A DNA stretch of 8,693 nucleotides from Chloroflexota bacterium (GCA_021814735.1 JAKAHX010000045.1:1-8693), one strand, 5' to 3'. Counted from the first letter of the stretch, positions 1 through 6,499 are shown. The notes: a model not told the origin generated them from the letters alone. Program-made: numbers and translations.

Positions 1-150
1 TACCGAGCCGGCGATGCGCCCGTCGGACGCGACCAGCAGCACGGCTCCCTCGGGTCGCGGCGATGACCCGAAGGTCCGCACCACCACGGCGCGACCCACG
101 GCGACGCCGTCCGCGCGCCACGCCGCCAGGGTCCCGGCCAGCTCTCGCAT
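1..150 (-). CDS. XdhC/CoxI-family protein, N-terminal fragment (cut by window edge)
   Basis: Fifty codons are visible, from an ATG at 150 (reverse strand) to the window edge, with no stop. The translation begins MRELAGTLAAWRADG, continues through RAVVVRTFGSSPRPEGA at about residues 20-36, and reaches DGRIAGSV at 43-50. The 'VRTFGSSPRP' block followed by 'DGRIAGSV' is the typical N-terminal signature of XdhC/CoxI proteins. Members of that family help insert or sulfurate the molybdenum cofactor of xanthine dehydrogenase and CO-dehydrogenase-type molybdenum hydroxylases. A GAGGGCGGG stretch just upstream of the ATG can serve as ribosome binding site. The start lies 13 nt beyond the stop of the small membrane-protein gene, so the two are probably cotranscribed. 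The C-terminal Rossmann-like domain cannot be seen. No molybdenum hydroxylase gene is in the window, so the partner is unknown. Confidence 0.8.
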   Translation of the reverse strand, partial: MRELAGTLAAWRADGVAVGRAVVVRTFGSSPRPEGAVLLVASDGRIAGSV

Positions 151-163
151 CCCGCCCTCGGGG

Positions 164-430
164 TCAGCGCGCGTCGCGCGGTGCGAGCGCCTCGAGCACC
201 AGGCGGACGATCACCGCGCCCACGAGCGCGACCACCACGGCCGCGAGGAACCCCTGCGGGTCGCCGAACGCCAGCTGGCGTCCGATGTACCCGCCCACGA
301 TCCCCCCGAGCACGCCGACGAGGATGTTGGCAAGGCACCCGCGCGCTGCCCGCCCGGGGACCAGCATCCCCGAGAGGGCCCCGGCGATGAAGCCGACCAC
401 GATCCATCCCACGACGTCCATGTCGAGCAT
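164..430 (-). CDS. GlsB/YeaQ/YmgE-family small membrane protein
   Basis: The product is an 88-residue, very hydrophobic protein with about three membrane segments (roughly residues 6-23, 32-53 and 60-82). It matches the GlsB/YeaQ/YmgE (transglycosylase-associated) pattern: GWIVVGFIAGALSG near the N-terminus, then PGR at 25-27, a Gly-rich GVLGGIVGGYIGR segment at 39-51, a short FGD turn and a last helix. The family is linked to general stress responses but has no firm biochemical function. The ATG at 430 is chosen because GGAGGGA lies 5 nt upstream (436-442) and family homology starts there. The reading frame stays open further upstream, but that sequence is Arg/Ser-rich and unlike the family. 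The gene is first in a likely operon with the XdhC-like gene 13 nt downstream. It diverges from the ABC ATPase gene. Confidence 0.85.
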   Translation of the reverse strand: MLDMDVVGWIVVGFIAGALSGMLVPGRAARGCLANILVGVLGGIVGGYIGRQLAFGDPQGFLAAVVVALVGAVIVRLVLEALAPRDAR

Positions 431-455
431 GCGCGTCCCTCCGCGACGTTCCCAG

Positions 456-461
456 AGTGTA
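456..461 (-). promoter_or_regulatory. Probable -10 box for the GlsB-family gene
   Basis: Read on the minus strand, TACACT lies 25 nt upstream of the ATG at 430. Transcription would start near 449, leaving a leader of about 19 nt that holds just the GGAGGGA ribosome binding site. The hexamer matches TATAAT at 4 of 6 positions. No good -35 was found at 16-18 bp. The same TANNNT shape appears ahead of the ATPase gene (TAGCAT) and the methyltransferase-like gene (TAGCGT). Confidence 0.4.
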
Positions 462-548
462 GCCACCTGGCCGCTTCGATCGGAGGACCGCCGTCCCGCG
501 GGACCCGCCAAGACCGCCGGAACCTCCGGAAAAGCGGAAACGGCGTGG

Positions 549-573
549 TAGCATCCCGCGCATGACGCGCGGG
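549..573 (+). promoter_or_regulatory. Candidate -10 box and inverted repeat ahead of the ABC ATPase gene
   Basis: TAGCAT at 549-554 (4 of 6 to TATAAT) is followed directly by the inverted repeat CCCGCGC / GCGCGGG (555-561 and 567-573, 5-nt loop ATGAC). The repeat would sit across the transcription start near 561. It could be an operator or an RNA hairpin in the leader. No recognisable -35 is present. The sequence CGGAAACG at 535-542, just upstream of the -10, is also found in the regulatory region of the binding-protein gene. Confidence 0.3.
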
Positions 574-608
574 GCCGTCCTGAGCAGCGCGACGATGAGG
601 TTCCGTCC

Positions 609-1721
609 ATGGCAACCGTGACGTTCGACCACGTGTGGAAGCGCTACGGCGACGTGGTCGCCGTGAGCGACCTCAACCTCGACATCCGCGACGAGGAGTT
701 TCTGGTCCTGGTGGGCCCCTCGGGCTGCGGCAAGACCACCAGCCTGCGCATGATCGCGGGCCTCGAGGAGGTCAGCGAGGGCATCCTGAAGATCGGCGAT
801 CGCGTGGTCAACGACCTTGCCCCCAAGGACCGCGACGTGGCGATGGTGTTCCAGAGCTACGCGCTGTACCCCCACATGAGCGTGCGGGACAACCTCTCCT
901 TCGGCCTGAAGCTGCGCAAGGTGCCCAAGCCCGAGATCGAGCGGCGGGTCCAGGAAGCGGCCAAGATCCTCGACCTGGGGAGCCTGCTCGACCGCAAGCC
1001 CAAGCAGCTCTCCGGCGGCCAGCGCCAGCGCGTCGCCCTGGGACGGGCCATCGTCCGGGAACCCGCGGTGTTCCTGATGGACGAGCCGCTGTCGAACCTC
1101 GACGCCAAGCTGCGCGCCCAGACGCGGGCCCAGATCCTGCGCCTGCACCAGCGGCTTGCCACCACCTTCGTCTACGTCACGCACGACCAGATCGAGGCGA
1201 TGACGATGGGCAGCCGGATCGCCGTGATGAGCGCCGGGGTGCTCCAGCAGGTGGGCGCGCCGCAGGAGCTCTACGACCACCCCGTCAACAAGTTCGTGGC
1301 AGGGTTCATCGGGTCGCCGGCCATGAACTTCATCGACACGACCGCCACGCGGCGGGACGGGTCGGTCTCGCTCTCCAACGGCACCTTCACGTTCGTGGTC
1401 CCCGACCGGCTGCGGGACGCGGTGCTGGGCATGAGCGGCGACAAGGTGACGGTGGGGATCCGTCCCGAGCACCTCGAGCTCGGGGAGGCCAAGCCGGGCG
1501 ACGCCACGCTGCGCGCCACCGCGGACGTGGTGGAGTACCTGGGCGACGAGGAGCAGATCCACCTGACCGCGGGCGAGCAGGAGATCATCGCGCTCGTCAG
1601 TTCGTCGGCGCGGGTGCGTCCCGGCGACGTCCTCGACCTGCGGGTCTCCATGGACCGCCTGCACCTGTTCGACGACGCGAGCGGGCTCTCCCTCACCAGT
1701 CGCCAGCTCGTGGCGGCCTGA
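609..1721 (+). CDS. Carbohydrate ABC transporter ATP-binding protein (UgpC/MsmX/MalK family)
   Basis: This 370-residue protein is the cytoplasmic motor of a CUT1-type sugar importer. All ATPase motifs are intact: Walker A GPSGCGKTT at 36-44, Q-loop Gln82 in VFQSYALYPHM, signature LSGGQ at 134-138, Walker B VFLMDEP at 154-160 with catalytic Glu159, D-loop SNLD at 162-165, and switch His192 in VTHDQ. Residues from about 240 form the C-terminal OB/TOBE-type domain seen in MalK and UgpC, including VGIRPEH at 282-288. The length is normal for the family. The ATG at 609 has GAGG 8 nt upstream (597-600). Automated pipelines often call such proteins 'UgpC', but glycerol-3-phosphate specificity is not implied. 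It is the only ATPase in the window, and the permease operon at 5044-8394 lacks one, so it very likely energises those permeases. It may also serve other importers, as MsmX does. Confidence 0.95.
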   Translation: MATVTFDHVWKRYGDVVAVSDLNLDIRDEEFLVLVGPSGCGKTTSLRMIAGLEEVSEGILKIGDRVVNDLAPKDRDVAMVFQSYALYPHMSVRDNLSFGLKLRKVPKPEIERRVQEAAKILDLGSLLDRKPKQLSGGQRQRVALGRAIVREPAVFLMDEPLSNLDAKLRAQTRAQILRLHQRLATTFVYVTHDQIEAMTMGSRIAVMSAGVLQQVGAPQELYDHPVNKFVAGFIGSPAMNFIDTTATRRDGSVSLSNGTFTFVVPDRLRDAVLGMSGDKVTVGIRPEHLELGEAKPGDATLRATADVVEYLGDEEQIHLTAGEQEIIALVSSSARVRPGDVLDLRVSMDRLHLFDDASGLSLTSRQLVAA

Positions 1722-1756
1722 GCGGAGGCAGCGCGGGCCCCTCGTGCAGCGGACTG

Positions 1757-1776
1757 GCCGGATCAGCTGATCCGGC
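1757..1776. terminator. 20-bp perfect palindrome after the ATPase gene, possible terminator
   Basis: GCCGGATCAG is followed immediately by its exact reverse complement CTGATCCGGC, 36 nt after the ATPase stop codon. As RNA it folds into an 8-bp stem with an AGCU loop. There is no T-run on either side, so it is not a classical intrinsic terminator. U-poor hairpins are common at gene ends in GC-rich genomes. A dimeric-protein binding site is the alternative, because it is a loop-free palindrome. Confidence 0.4.
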
Positions 1777-1950
1777 GTCGACCGCCTGACTGGGCGTCCC
1801 GGGTCGCGATCCGGCCCGACGGAGTGGCTCCCGCGCGTCGTGCGGCACGGCCCGACCCCGGGCGACCCCGACGACGCGGCCGTGGCGTCCGTCGCGTCGC
1901 ACGCCCGGGCGCGCGGTTGCTTCGGCGCGCCGTCCGACCCCAGGAGATAC

Positions 1951-1980
1951 GCGGCCGTTCGCCGGGATCAACGCGGCCGC
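1951..1980 (-). terminator. Inverted repeat after the methyltransferase-like gene, weak terminator candidate
   Basis: The arms GCGGCCG (1951-1957) and CGGCCGC (1974-1980) form a 7-bp stem with a 16-nt loop, starting about 16 nt past the stop of the minus-strand gene at 1997. There is no U-tract, and GC-rich words of this kind arise easily by chance here. Confidence 0.2.
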
Positions 1981-1996
1981 AGTCCTTCCGCCGCGA

Positions 1997-2626
1997 TCAA
2001 GGCGACCGCTCCGACCGGCGGCGCGATCGCGCCAGTCGCGGCACCAGCATGGGCACCCGCGCCGCGTAGGCGAGGTACGACTCCCCGACATACGAAACGA
2101 GCAGCCGCTCCTCCAGGCGGCAGCGCTCGACGACGGCGGGCACCAAGAGCGCGCACCCGAGCGCCAGGATCCAGCTGGCCAGTGCCAGCGCGCCACCCGC
2201 CCAGAGCAGCAGGATCGACAGGTAGAGCGGATGGCGGACGAGGCCATAGGCGCCGCGTGTCACGACCTGGGTGTCCGGCCGCACCTCGGCCGCCGATGCG
2301 AGGTGGTGCCCGATCGACCGGATCCCCCACATCGCGAGCGCTCCTCCCCCGGCCAGGACCAGGATGCCGAAGGCCTCGAGCATGGCCCCGGGTCGCCCGC
2401 GGATCGCCAGGGTGCCGTCCTTCGACCATGCCGTCCACGCGCCGAGCAGGACGAAACCGCCGATCCCCACGAAGTTGACCGCCGCCAGGGGCCCGGTGTG
2501 GCGCACGATGGGGCGGGGCCTCGCGGCGAGCCGCTCCCGGCCGAGCTCCGCCAGCCCGAACAGGCCCAGCAGCACGGCCGCGGCCCCGACGATCGCGCGG
2601 GCGAACAGCTCGAGCTCCGTCTCCAC
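1997..2626 (-). CDS. Isoprenylcysteine/phospholipid methyltransferase-like integral membrane protein (ICMT/PEMT family)
   Basis: The predicted 209-residue membrane protein has four or five hydrophobic segments (about residues 8-27, 46-67, 85-102 and a long 135-166 stretch). The C-terminal half carries the family hallmark: TRGAYGLVRHPLYLS with RHP at 131-133, then LEERLL with Glu-Glu at 172-173, then GESYLAYAARVPMLVPRL. In ICMT and PEMT enzymes these elements bind S-adenosylmethionine at the membrane face. The substrate cannot be read from sequence; bacterial members mostly have unknown roles in lipid or small-molecule methylation. The frame stays open to a GTG at 2737, but the extra 37 residues are Arg/Pro-rich and have no membrane character. 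I prefer the GTG at 2626, 8 nt after a TAGCGT box, which would make the message leaderless. It lies 129 nt beyond galT on the same strand and shows no functional link to the sugar genes. Confidence 0.8.
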   Translation of the reverse strand: METELELFARAIVGAAAVLLGLFGLAELGRERLAARPRPIVRHTGPLAAVNFVGIGGFVLLGAWTAWSKDGTLAIRGRPGAMLEAFGILVLAGGGALAMWGIRSIGHHLASAAEVRPDTQVVTRGAYGLVRHPLYLSILLLWAGGALALASWILALGCALLVPAVVERCRLEERLLVSYVGESYLAYAARVPMLVPRLARSRRRSERSP

Positions 2627-2634
2627 GACCGGGC

Positions 2635-2640
2635 ACGCTA
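2635..2640 (-). promoter_or_regulatory. Candidate -10 box for a leaderless methyltransferase-like transcript
   Basis: Minus-strand TAGCGT, preceded by GTGC, ends 8 nt before the GTG at 2626, so the start of transcription and of translation would nearly coincide. No ribosome binding site precedes that GTG, which agrees with a leaderless message. No clear -35 was found. Confidence 0.3.
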
Positions 2641-2755
2641 GCACGCGCTGCGGGACGAGCCGCACGGGGAAACCGTCGCGCCCGGGCCATGGATCGTCGG
2701 ACAATCGAGCCCGCCGCGACTGCGACGGGCGGGGCACGGCCGCCGGCGGGGTCCG

Positions 2756-3862
2756 TCAGCCGTGAGCGGTGCGCAATTCTCGCGACTGCCGCCTGGGCGA
2801 CGCCGCCCGCAGGCGTGCCGCGGCGTCCTCGGCGGTGAGGTCCCGCTGCGTCTCCGCCAGCATCTCGTAGCCCACCATGAACTTGCGCACCGTGGCGGAA
2901 CGCAGGAGCGGCGGGTAGAAGTGGGCATGCAGTTGCCAGTGGTCGTGGTCGTCCTCGTCGAAGGGCGCCTGGTGCCAGCCCATGGAATACGGGAAGGGCA
3001 CCCCGAAGAGGTTGTCGTAGCGCCGGAGCAGGTCGATCAGGCCGGCAGCCAGCGTACGCCGCTGCGCCTCGTCGAGGTCAGGCAGGCGAAGCACCGCGCG
3101 CTTCGGGACCACCAGCGTCTCGAACGGCCACACGGCCCAGAACGGGACGAGGATCAGCCACTCCTCGTTCTCCACCACCACCCGGGGGCTCGCATGCTCC
3201 TGGGCCGCGTACGCCAGCAGCATGCGCGTCCCGTGCCCGGCGAGCCAGCGGCGCTGCGAGGCGTCCTCGCGGGCACCCTCCACGGGGAGCGCCGTGCCCG
3301 CCCAGATCTGTCCGTGCGGATGAGGGTTCGAGGCGCCCATCGCCTCGCCGCGATTCTCGAAGACCTGCACCCAGCGATACGTGGCGCCGAGCTCCTCCGT
3401 CTGGTGCGCCCACAGGTCCACCACCCGGCGCACCTCGGCCTCGCTCATCTGAGCCATCGTCAGGTCGTGCCGGGGCGAGAAGCAGATGACCCGGCAGGTG
3501 CCCGGCTCGCCCTCGGCGATCAGCAAGCCCTGCTCGACACGCTCGGCGGGCGTGTCCGGGCGCAGTGCCGAGAAGTCGTTGGTGAAGACGAAGGTGTCGG
3601 TGTAGGGCGGGTTGATGTCGCCGCTCGCACGCGTGTTGCCCGGGCAGAGGTAGCACGTCGGGTCGTACGCCGGGCGGTGCTCAGGCGGCGGCGTCTCCCG
3701 GCGCCCCTGCCAGGGTCGGCGGGTGCGCTCCGGGGAGACCAGCACCCACTCGTCCAGGAGCGGGTTGAACCGGCGGTGGGGGTGCGAGAGCACCGAGCGG
3801 GCGCGGCCCCCCGGCGGTTCGACCGACGGCCGGACGGCGACGATGGCGCGGCCACCGGTCAC
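2756..3862 (-). CDS. galT: Galactose-1-phosphate uridylyltransferase
   Basis: The product (368 residues) moves UMP from UDP-glucose to galactose-1-phosphate, giving UDP-galactose and glucose-1-phosphate in the Leloir pathway. The active-site motif NPHPHGQIW is intact, with His183 as the expected uridylylated nucleophile. Metal ligands of the E. coli-type enzyme are all present by motif: Cys70 and Cys73 (CYLC), His132 (FSPRH), His181, then Glu199, His297 (YSMGWH), His312 and His314 (LHAHF). The C-terminal block [17 protein letters not shown]...[12 protein letters not shown] is almost the E. coli GalT sequence as I recall it. Length is about 20 residues more than E. coli GalT, mostly at the N-terminus. 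The GTG at 3862 is supported by GGAGGAGG about 7 nt upstream. It overlaps the stop of the DeoR gene as GTGA, so translation is probably coupled. No galK or galE is nearby. Confidence 0.96.
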   Translation of the reverse strand: MTGGRAIVAVRPSVEPPGGRARSVLSHPHRRFNPLLDEWVLVSPERTRRPWQGRRETPPPEHRPAYDPTCYLCPGNTRASGDINPPYTDTFVFTNDFSALRPDTPAERVEQGLLIAEGEPGTCRVICFSPRHDLTMAQMSEAEVRRVVDLWAHQTEELGATYRWVQVFENRGEAMGASNPHPHGQIWAGTALPVEGAREDASQRRWLAGHGTRMLLAYAAQEHASPRVVVENEEWLILVPFWAVWPFETLVVPKRAVLRLPDLDEAQRRTLAAGLIDLLRRYDNLFGVPFPYSMGWHQAPFDEDDHDHWQLHAHFYPPLLRSATVRKFMVGYEMLAETQRDLTAEDAAARLRAASPRRQSRELRTAHG

Positions 3863-4797
3863 CTGGCGCCTCCTCCTCGACCCTGCATCGACATCGCGCC
3901 GCGCTCCACACCCGCGGCTGCGAAACCGGCAGCGACGCGCTCGTCGCCCGCCGCGACACCCCGCCCATCCCCTGCACCGGGCGTCTCACCGGGCGTCTCG
4001 AGGTGCCCTCCGGGCGCCGGTCCCCCGGGCTCGGCGAGGATCAGCCGCCGCACGTGCGAGGCGAGGATCTCGCGAGCATCCTGGGCGAGGCCGGCGTCGG
4101 TCACCAGGATGTCCGCCTGGTCCAGGCGCGCGAACGAGCTCAGCCCGACCACGCCCCACTTGGTATGGTCCGCGGTCACGACCAGGAGCCGCGCTGCCTC
4201 GACCATGGCCCGGTTCGCCTCGGCCTCGAGGAGGTTGGGCGAGGTGAAACCGGCGCGCACGTCCATGCCGTGGACGCCCATGAAGACCAGGTCCAGGTGC
4301 ACCTTCTGCAGCACCGAGACCGCGAACGGCCCGACCAGCGCGTCCGAGGGCGTCCGCACGCCGCCGGTGAGCACCACCGTCTGGCCGGCACCATGCCCCT
4401 CCCCGAGGACATCGGCCACGCGGATCGAGTTCGTCACCACGGTCAGGCCGGGCACCTCGGCGAGGCGCCGCGCGATGGCGTAGGTGGTGGTCCCGGCAGA
4501 GATCCCGACCGCCACGCCAGGGTCCACCAGCGCGACGGCTGCCTCCGCGATCGCCTCCTTCTCCGCCTGCTGGAGCGCCGACTTGGTCGCGAACCCGGGC
4601 TCGAAGAGTGCGCTCCCCGGCACCGCGGTGGCGCCCCCGTGCACTTTCTCGATCAGGCCCCGCGCGTGCAGGAACTCCAGGTCCCGGCGAATGGTCATGT
4701 CCGAGACGCCGAGTTCCCGGGCGAGGTCCGCCACCCGGACCGCACCGTCCTCCCGGATCCGTTCCAGGATGCGCGCCTGTCGCTGTCGGGCTAGCAC
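3859..4797 (-). CDS. DeoR-family transcriptional regulator with a long C-terminal tail
   Basis: This 312-residue protein is a DNA-binding repressor type that usually senses a phosphorylated sugar. The N-terminal winged helix-turn-helix runs from about residue 4 ([11 protein letters not shown]) through [22 protein letters not shown] at 22-43 to the HGGA wing at 53-56. The DeoRC sugar-phosphate domain follows, with [10 protein letters not shown] at 101-110, TNS at 122-124, LTGG at 143-146, GVHGMD at 174-179, ADHTKWG at 209-215 and VTD at 232-234. The frame is open up to 5025, but I choose the GTG at 4797: the domain starts there, GGAGGG lies about 9 nt upstream, and a longer start would run past its own promoter. 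Family members usually end near residue 255. The last 56 or so residues are an extra Gly/Ala/Pro-rich tail. It is translationally coupled to galT and diverges from the sugar importer, so it probably controls both. Confidence 0.93.
   Translation of the reverse strand: MLARQRQARILERIREDGAVRVADLARELGVSDMTIRRDLEFLHARGLIEKVHGGATAVPGSALFEPGFATKSALQQAEKEAIAEAAVALVDPGVAVGISAGTTTYAIARRLAEVPGLTVVTNSIRVADVLGEGHGAGQTVVLTGGVRTPSDALVGPFAVSVLQKVHLDLVFMGVHGMDVRAGFTSPNLLEAEANRAMVEAARLLVVTADHTKWGVVGLSSFARLDQADILVTDAGLAQDAREILASHVRRLILAEPGGPAPGGHLETPGETPGAGDGRGVAAGDERVAAGFAAAGVERGAMSMQGRGGGAR
3976..3999. repeat. 12-bp tandem duplication inside the DeoR C-terminal tail
   Basis: ACCGGGCGTCTC occurs twice head to tail (3976-3987 and 3988-3999, plus strand). 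On the coding strand it gives an in-frame doubled Glu-Thr-Pro-Gly. It lies in the low-complexity tail outside the conserved domains, so copy number may vary without harming function. Confidence 0.9.
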
Positions 4798-4891
4798 CTG
4801 CGCGACCCTCCGCGGCCGCCGACCGCGGGCAACCAGGTGGCCCGCCTCTCCGCCACGACCCCGTCGCACCTCAGCTTCGTGTGTCGTTCCA

Positions 4892-4920
4892 AGGATGCAC
4901 CCGGACCCAACATAAGTCAA
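4892..4920 (-). promoter_or_regulatory. Candidate promoter for the deoR-type regulator and galT
   Basis: On the minus strand TTGACT (4915-4920, 5 of 6 to TTGACA) is followed after 17 bp by CATCCT (4892-4897, 3 of 6 to TATAAT). The start of transcription would be near 4885, giving a leader of about 88 nt before the GTG at 4797. The -35 overlaps one of the putative operator motifs, which would allow autoregulation. The weak -10 keeps confidence moderate. Confidence 0.4.
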
Positions 4921-4932
4921 CGGAAACGATAG
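4917..4932 (-). promoter_or_regulatory. Putative DeoR operator, upstream copy
   Basis: On the minus strand the site reads CTATCGTTTCCGTTG. It matches the copy at 5001-5016 (CTGTCGTTTTCTGTTG) at 13 of 15 positions if one single-base gap is allowed, and the two face opposite ways. It overlaps the -35 of the regulator promoter and lies about 30 bp upstream of the importer -35. TCGTTT-type repeats resemble sites bound by several DeoR-family proteins. Assignment to this regulator is inference from position. Confidence 0.4.
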
Positions 4933-4960
4933 GAGACTGCGCGCGATCCTGTGCGAAGCC

Positions 4961-4990
4961 TTGACATCGGCGGGGTCACGGACGGACAAT
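4961..4990 (+). promoter_or_regulatory. Promoter of the sugar-importer operon
   Basis: A perfect -35 TTGACA (4961-4966) is followed after 18 bp by GACAAT (4985-4990, 4 of 6 to TATAAT). Transcription would start near 4997, leaving a leader of about 47 nt with AGGAGG at 5030-5035, 8 nt ahead of the ATG at 5044. It is the best-formed promoter in the window and drives the binding protein and two permeases. Confidence 0.6.
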
Positions 4991-5000
4991 CCGCGCGGGT

Positions 5001-5016
5001 CTGTCGTTTTCTGTTG
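5001..5016 (+). promoter_or_regulatory. Putative DeoR operator, leader copy
   Basis: CTGTCGTTTTCTGTTG lies just downstream of the predicted transcription start of the importer operon and well before the ribosome binding site. A repressor bound here would block initiation or early elongation. It is the partner of the inverted copy at 4917-4932. A weaker relative, GTGTCGTT, lies at 4881-4888 near the predicted start of the regulator transcript. Confidence 0.4.
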
Positions 5017-5043
5017 GGGACGCACGAAGAGGAGGCGCGATCG

Positions 5044-6480
5044 ATGGCCAGCTCAGGCGATACCCCGCGCGGACCGGCGCTGCCGGATCCCGGGACGACC
5101 CAGCTATCCCGGCGGACCGTCCTCAAGGGAGTGGCGGGCGTCGCCGGTCTCGCGGGTGTCTCGGCATTCCTAGCGGCGTGTGGCGCGGGGGCTACCACTG
5201 CCCCGACCAAGGCCCCGGCGGCCAGCGCGGCCCCCGGCGGCGGCGCGGCCAGCGCCCCGCCTCCCGCGGCCAGCGCCACCGGCCAGGTCACCGTCGGGAG
5301 CAACAACTCCGACCCCGCCCCCAAGAAGGGCATGGAGTTGATCAACGCCGCGTTCACCCAGGCGACGGGCATCGCCGTCCAGATGAACACGGTCGACCAC
5401 AACACCTACCAGGACCAGATCACCTCCTACCTGCAGGGGACCCCGCAGGACGACTTCCTCTGGTTCTCGGGGCACCGCATGCGGTTCTTCGCCGACCAGG
5501 GCCTGGTTACCCCGATCGACGACGTCTGGTCCTCCGTCAAGAACAACTTCACGAGTGCCTTCGCGACCGCCGTGACCGGCAATGACGGCAAGGTCTACGG
5601 GATCCCGATCGACTACTACCCCTGGGCGGTCTTCTACCGCAAGAGCGTCTTCCAGCAGCACAACTACCAGATCCCGACCACGTGGGATCAGCTCATCACC
5701 CTCTGCCAGACCATGCAGAAGGACGGCCTCATCCCCTTCGCCTTCGGCGACAAGGATGGCTGGCCGGCCATGGGCACGTTCGACATCCTGGACCTTCGCC
5801 TGAACGGGTATGACTTCCACATCGGCCTGCTCACCGGCAAGCAGAAGTGGACGGACCCGAGGGTCACCGCGGTCTTCGACCAGTGGAAGAAGCTGCTGCC
5901 GTACTGCGACTCGCAGTTCGCGGGCCTGACCTGGCAGCAGTCGGCCGACAAGCTGATCCAGAAGAAGGCCGGCATGTATCTCCTGGGCCTCTTCGTGTCG
6001 CAGGAGTTCACCGCGGCCGGCAGCCCCGCGGACCTCGCGGACCTGGACTTCTTCGCGTTCCCCTACCTGGGGACGCAGTACGACGCGGAGAAGGCGCTGG
6101 ACGCCCCGATCGACGTCATCATGATGAGCGCCAAGTCCCGCACCCTGCAGCAGGACATGGCGAACGCGAAGGCCTACCTGGACTTCTGGTCCAAGGGCTC
6201 GACCCAGCTCATCATGTTCAAGCAGGGCACCGGCCTCATCCCGACGGCCAACGACACGGATACGAGCGGCTACTCGGCGCTCGACAAGAAGGCCGTCCAG
6301 ATCGTCAGCGAGGCCAAGAAGATCACGCAGTTCCTGGACCGCGACTCGCGGCCGGACTTCGCGGGCGCCAACGGCATGCAGTCGTTCCTCGCGAAGTTCC
6401 TCGCCAATCCGAACCAGAACCTGATGGCGCTGCAGACGACGATCCAGAACTTCTGGGATTCGCTGCCGCCCGAGACCTGA
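5044..6480 (+). CDS. Carbohydrate ABC transporter substrate-binding lipoprotein (Tat-exported, UgpB/MalE-like)
   Basis: This 478-residue extracytoplasmic protein captures the sugar and delivers it to the permeases. The N-terminus has a twin-arginine motif SRRTVLKG (Arg23-Arg24), a hydrophobic stretch at about 29-42 and a lipobox LAAC with Cys46 as the lipidated residue. This points to Tat export followed by membrane anchoring. Residues 47-80 are an Ala/Pro/Gly/Thr linker. The binding domain follows. Family-typical segments are GKVYGIPIDYYPWAVFYRKSVF at 182-203, PTTWDQLITLCQTM at 211-224, FAFGDKDGWPAMGTFD at 232-247 and GQKW-like KQKWTDPRV at 266-274. Aromatic residues suited to sugar stacking are frequent. 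The ATG at 5044 has AGGAGG 8 nt upstream. The ligand cannot be read from sequence; galT across the divergent promoter suggests a galactose-containing sugar. Confidence 0.93.
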   Translation: MASSGDTPRGPALPDPGTTQLSRRTVLKGVAGVAGLAGVSAFLAACGAGATTAPTKAPAASAAPGGGAASAPPPAASATGQVTVGSNNSDPAPKKGMELINAAFTQATGIAVQMNTVDHNTYQDQITSYLQGTPQDDFLWFSGHRMRFFADQGLVTPIDDVWSSVKNNFTSAFATAVTGNDGKVYGIPIDYYPWAVFYRKSVFQQHNYQIPTTWDQLITLCQTMQKDGLIPFAFGDKDGWPAMGTFDILDLRLNGYDFHIGLLTGKQKWTDPRVTAVFDQWKKLLPYCDSQFAGLTWQQSADKLIQKKAGMYLLGLFVSQEFTAAGSPADLADLDFFAFPYLGTQYDAEKALDAPIDVIMMSAKSRTLQQDMANAKAYLDFWSKGSTQLIMFKQGTGLIPTANDTDTSGYSALDKKAVQIVSEAKKITQFLDRDSRPDFAGANGMQSFLAKFLANPNQNLMALQTTIQNFWDSLPPET

Positions 6481-6499
6481 GCCTGGCTCGCACGGCATC

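Larger units (their letters stand above)
1722..1996. other. Non-coding gap between convergent genes
   Basis: These 275 nt separate the ATPase stop from the stop of the convergent methyltransferase-like gene. The open frames that cross it are antisense or out-of-frame extensions of neighbours with no recognisable protein. It holds two inverted repeats, at 1757-1776 and 1951-1980, each close to one of the gene ends. Both are described separately. Confidence 0.6.

Noticed and set aside
1968..2690. An overlapping minus-strand frame of 240 codons over the ICMT-like gene
   Set aside because: It is Arg/Ala/Gly-rich and lacks membrane segments or motifs; the alternative frame has the RHP and EE motifs of the ICMT family.
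2740..2749. CCGCCGGCGG palindrome just after galT as a terminator
   Set aside because: It is only 10 bp with no U-tract, and such words are expected by chance at this GC content.
2762..4483. A 573-codon plus-strand open frame antisense to galT and the DeoR gene
   Set aside because: It mirrors the codon structure of the real genes on the opposite strand, is Arg/Pro/His-rich without recognisable domains, and crosses an operon boundary. Long antisense frames are normal in GC-rich DNA.
4798..5025. Longer start for the DeoR gene, at 5025
   Set aside because: The extra 76 residues have no family homology and would span the regulator's own promoter as well as the importer promoter; a GTG with GGAGGG at 4797 fits the domain start.
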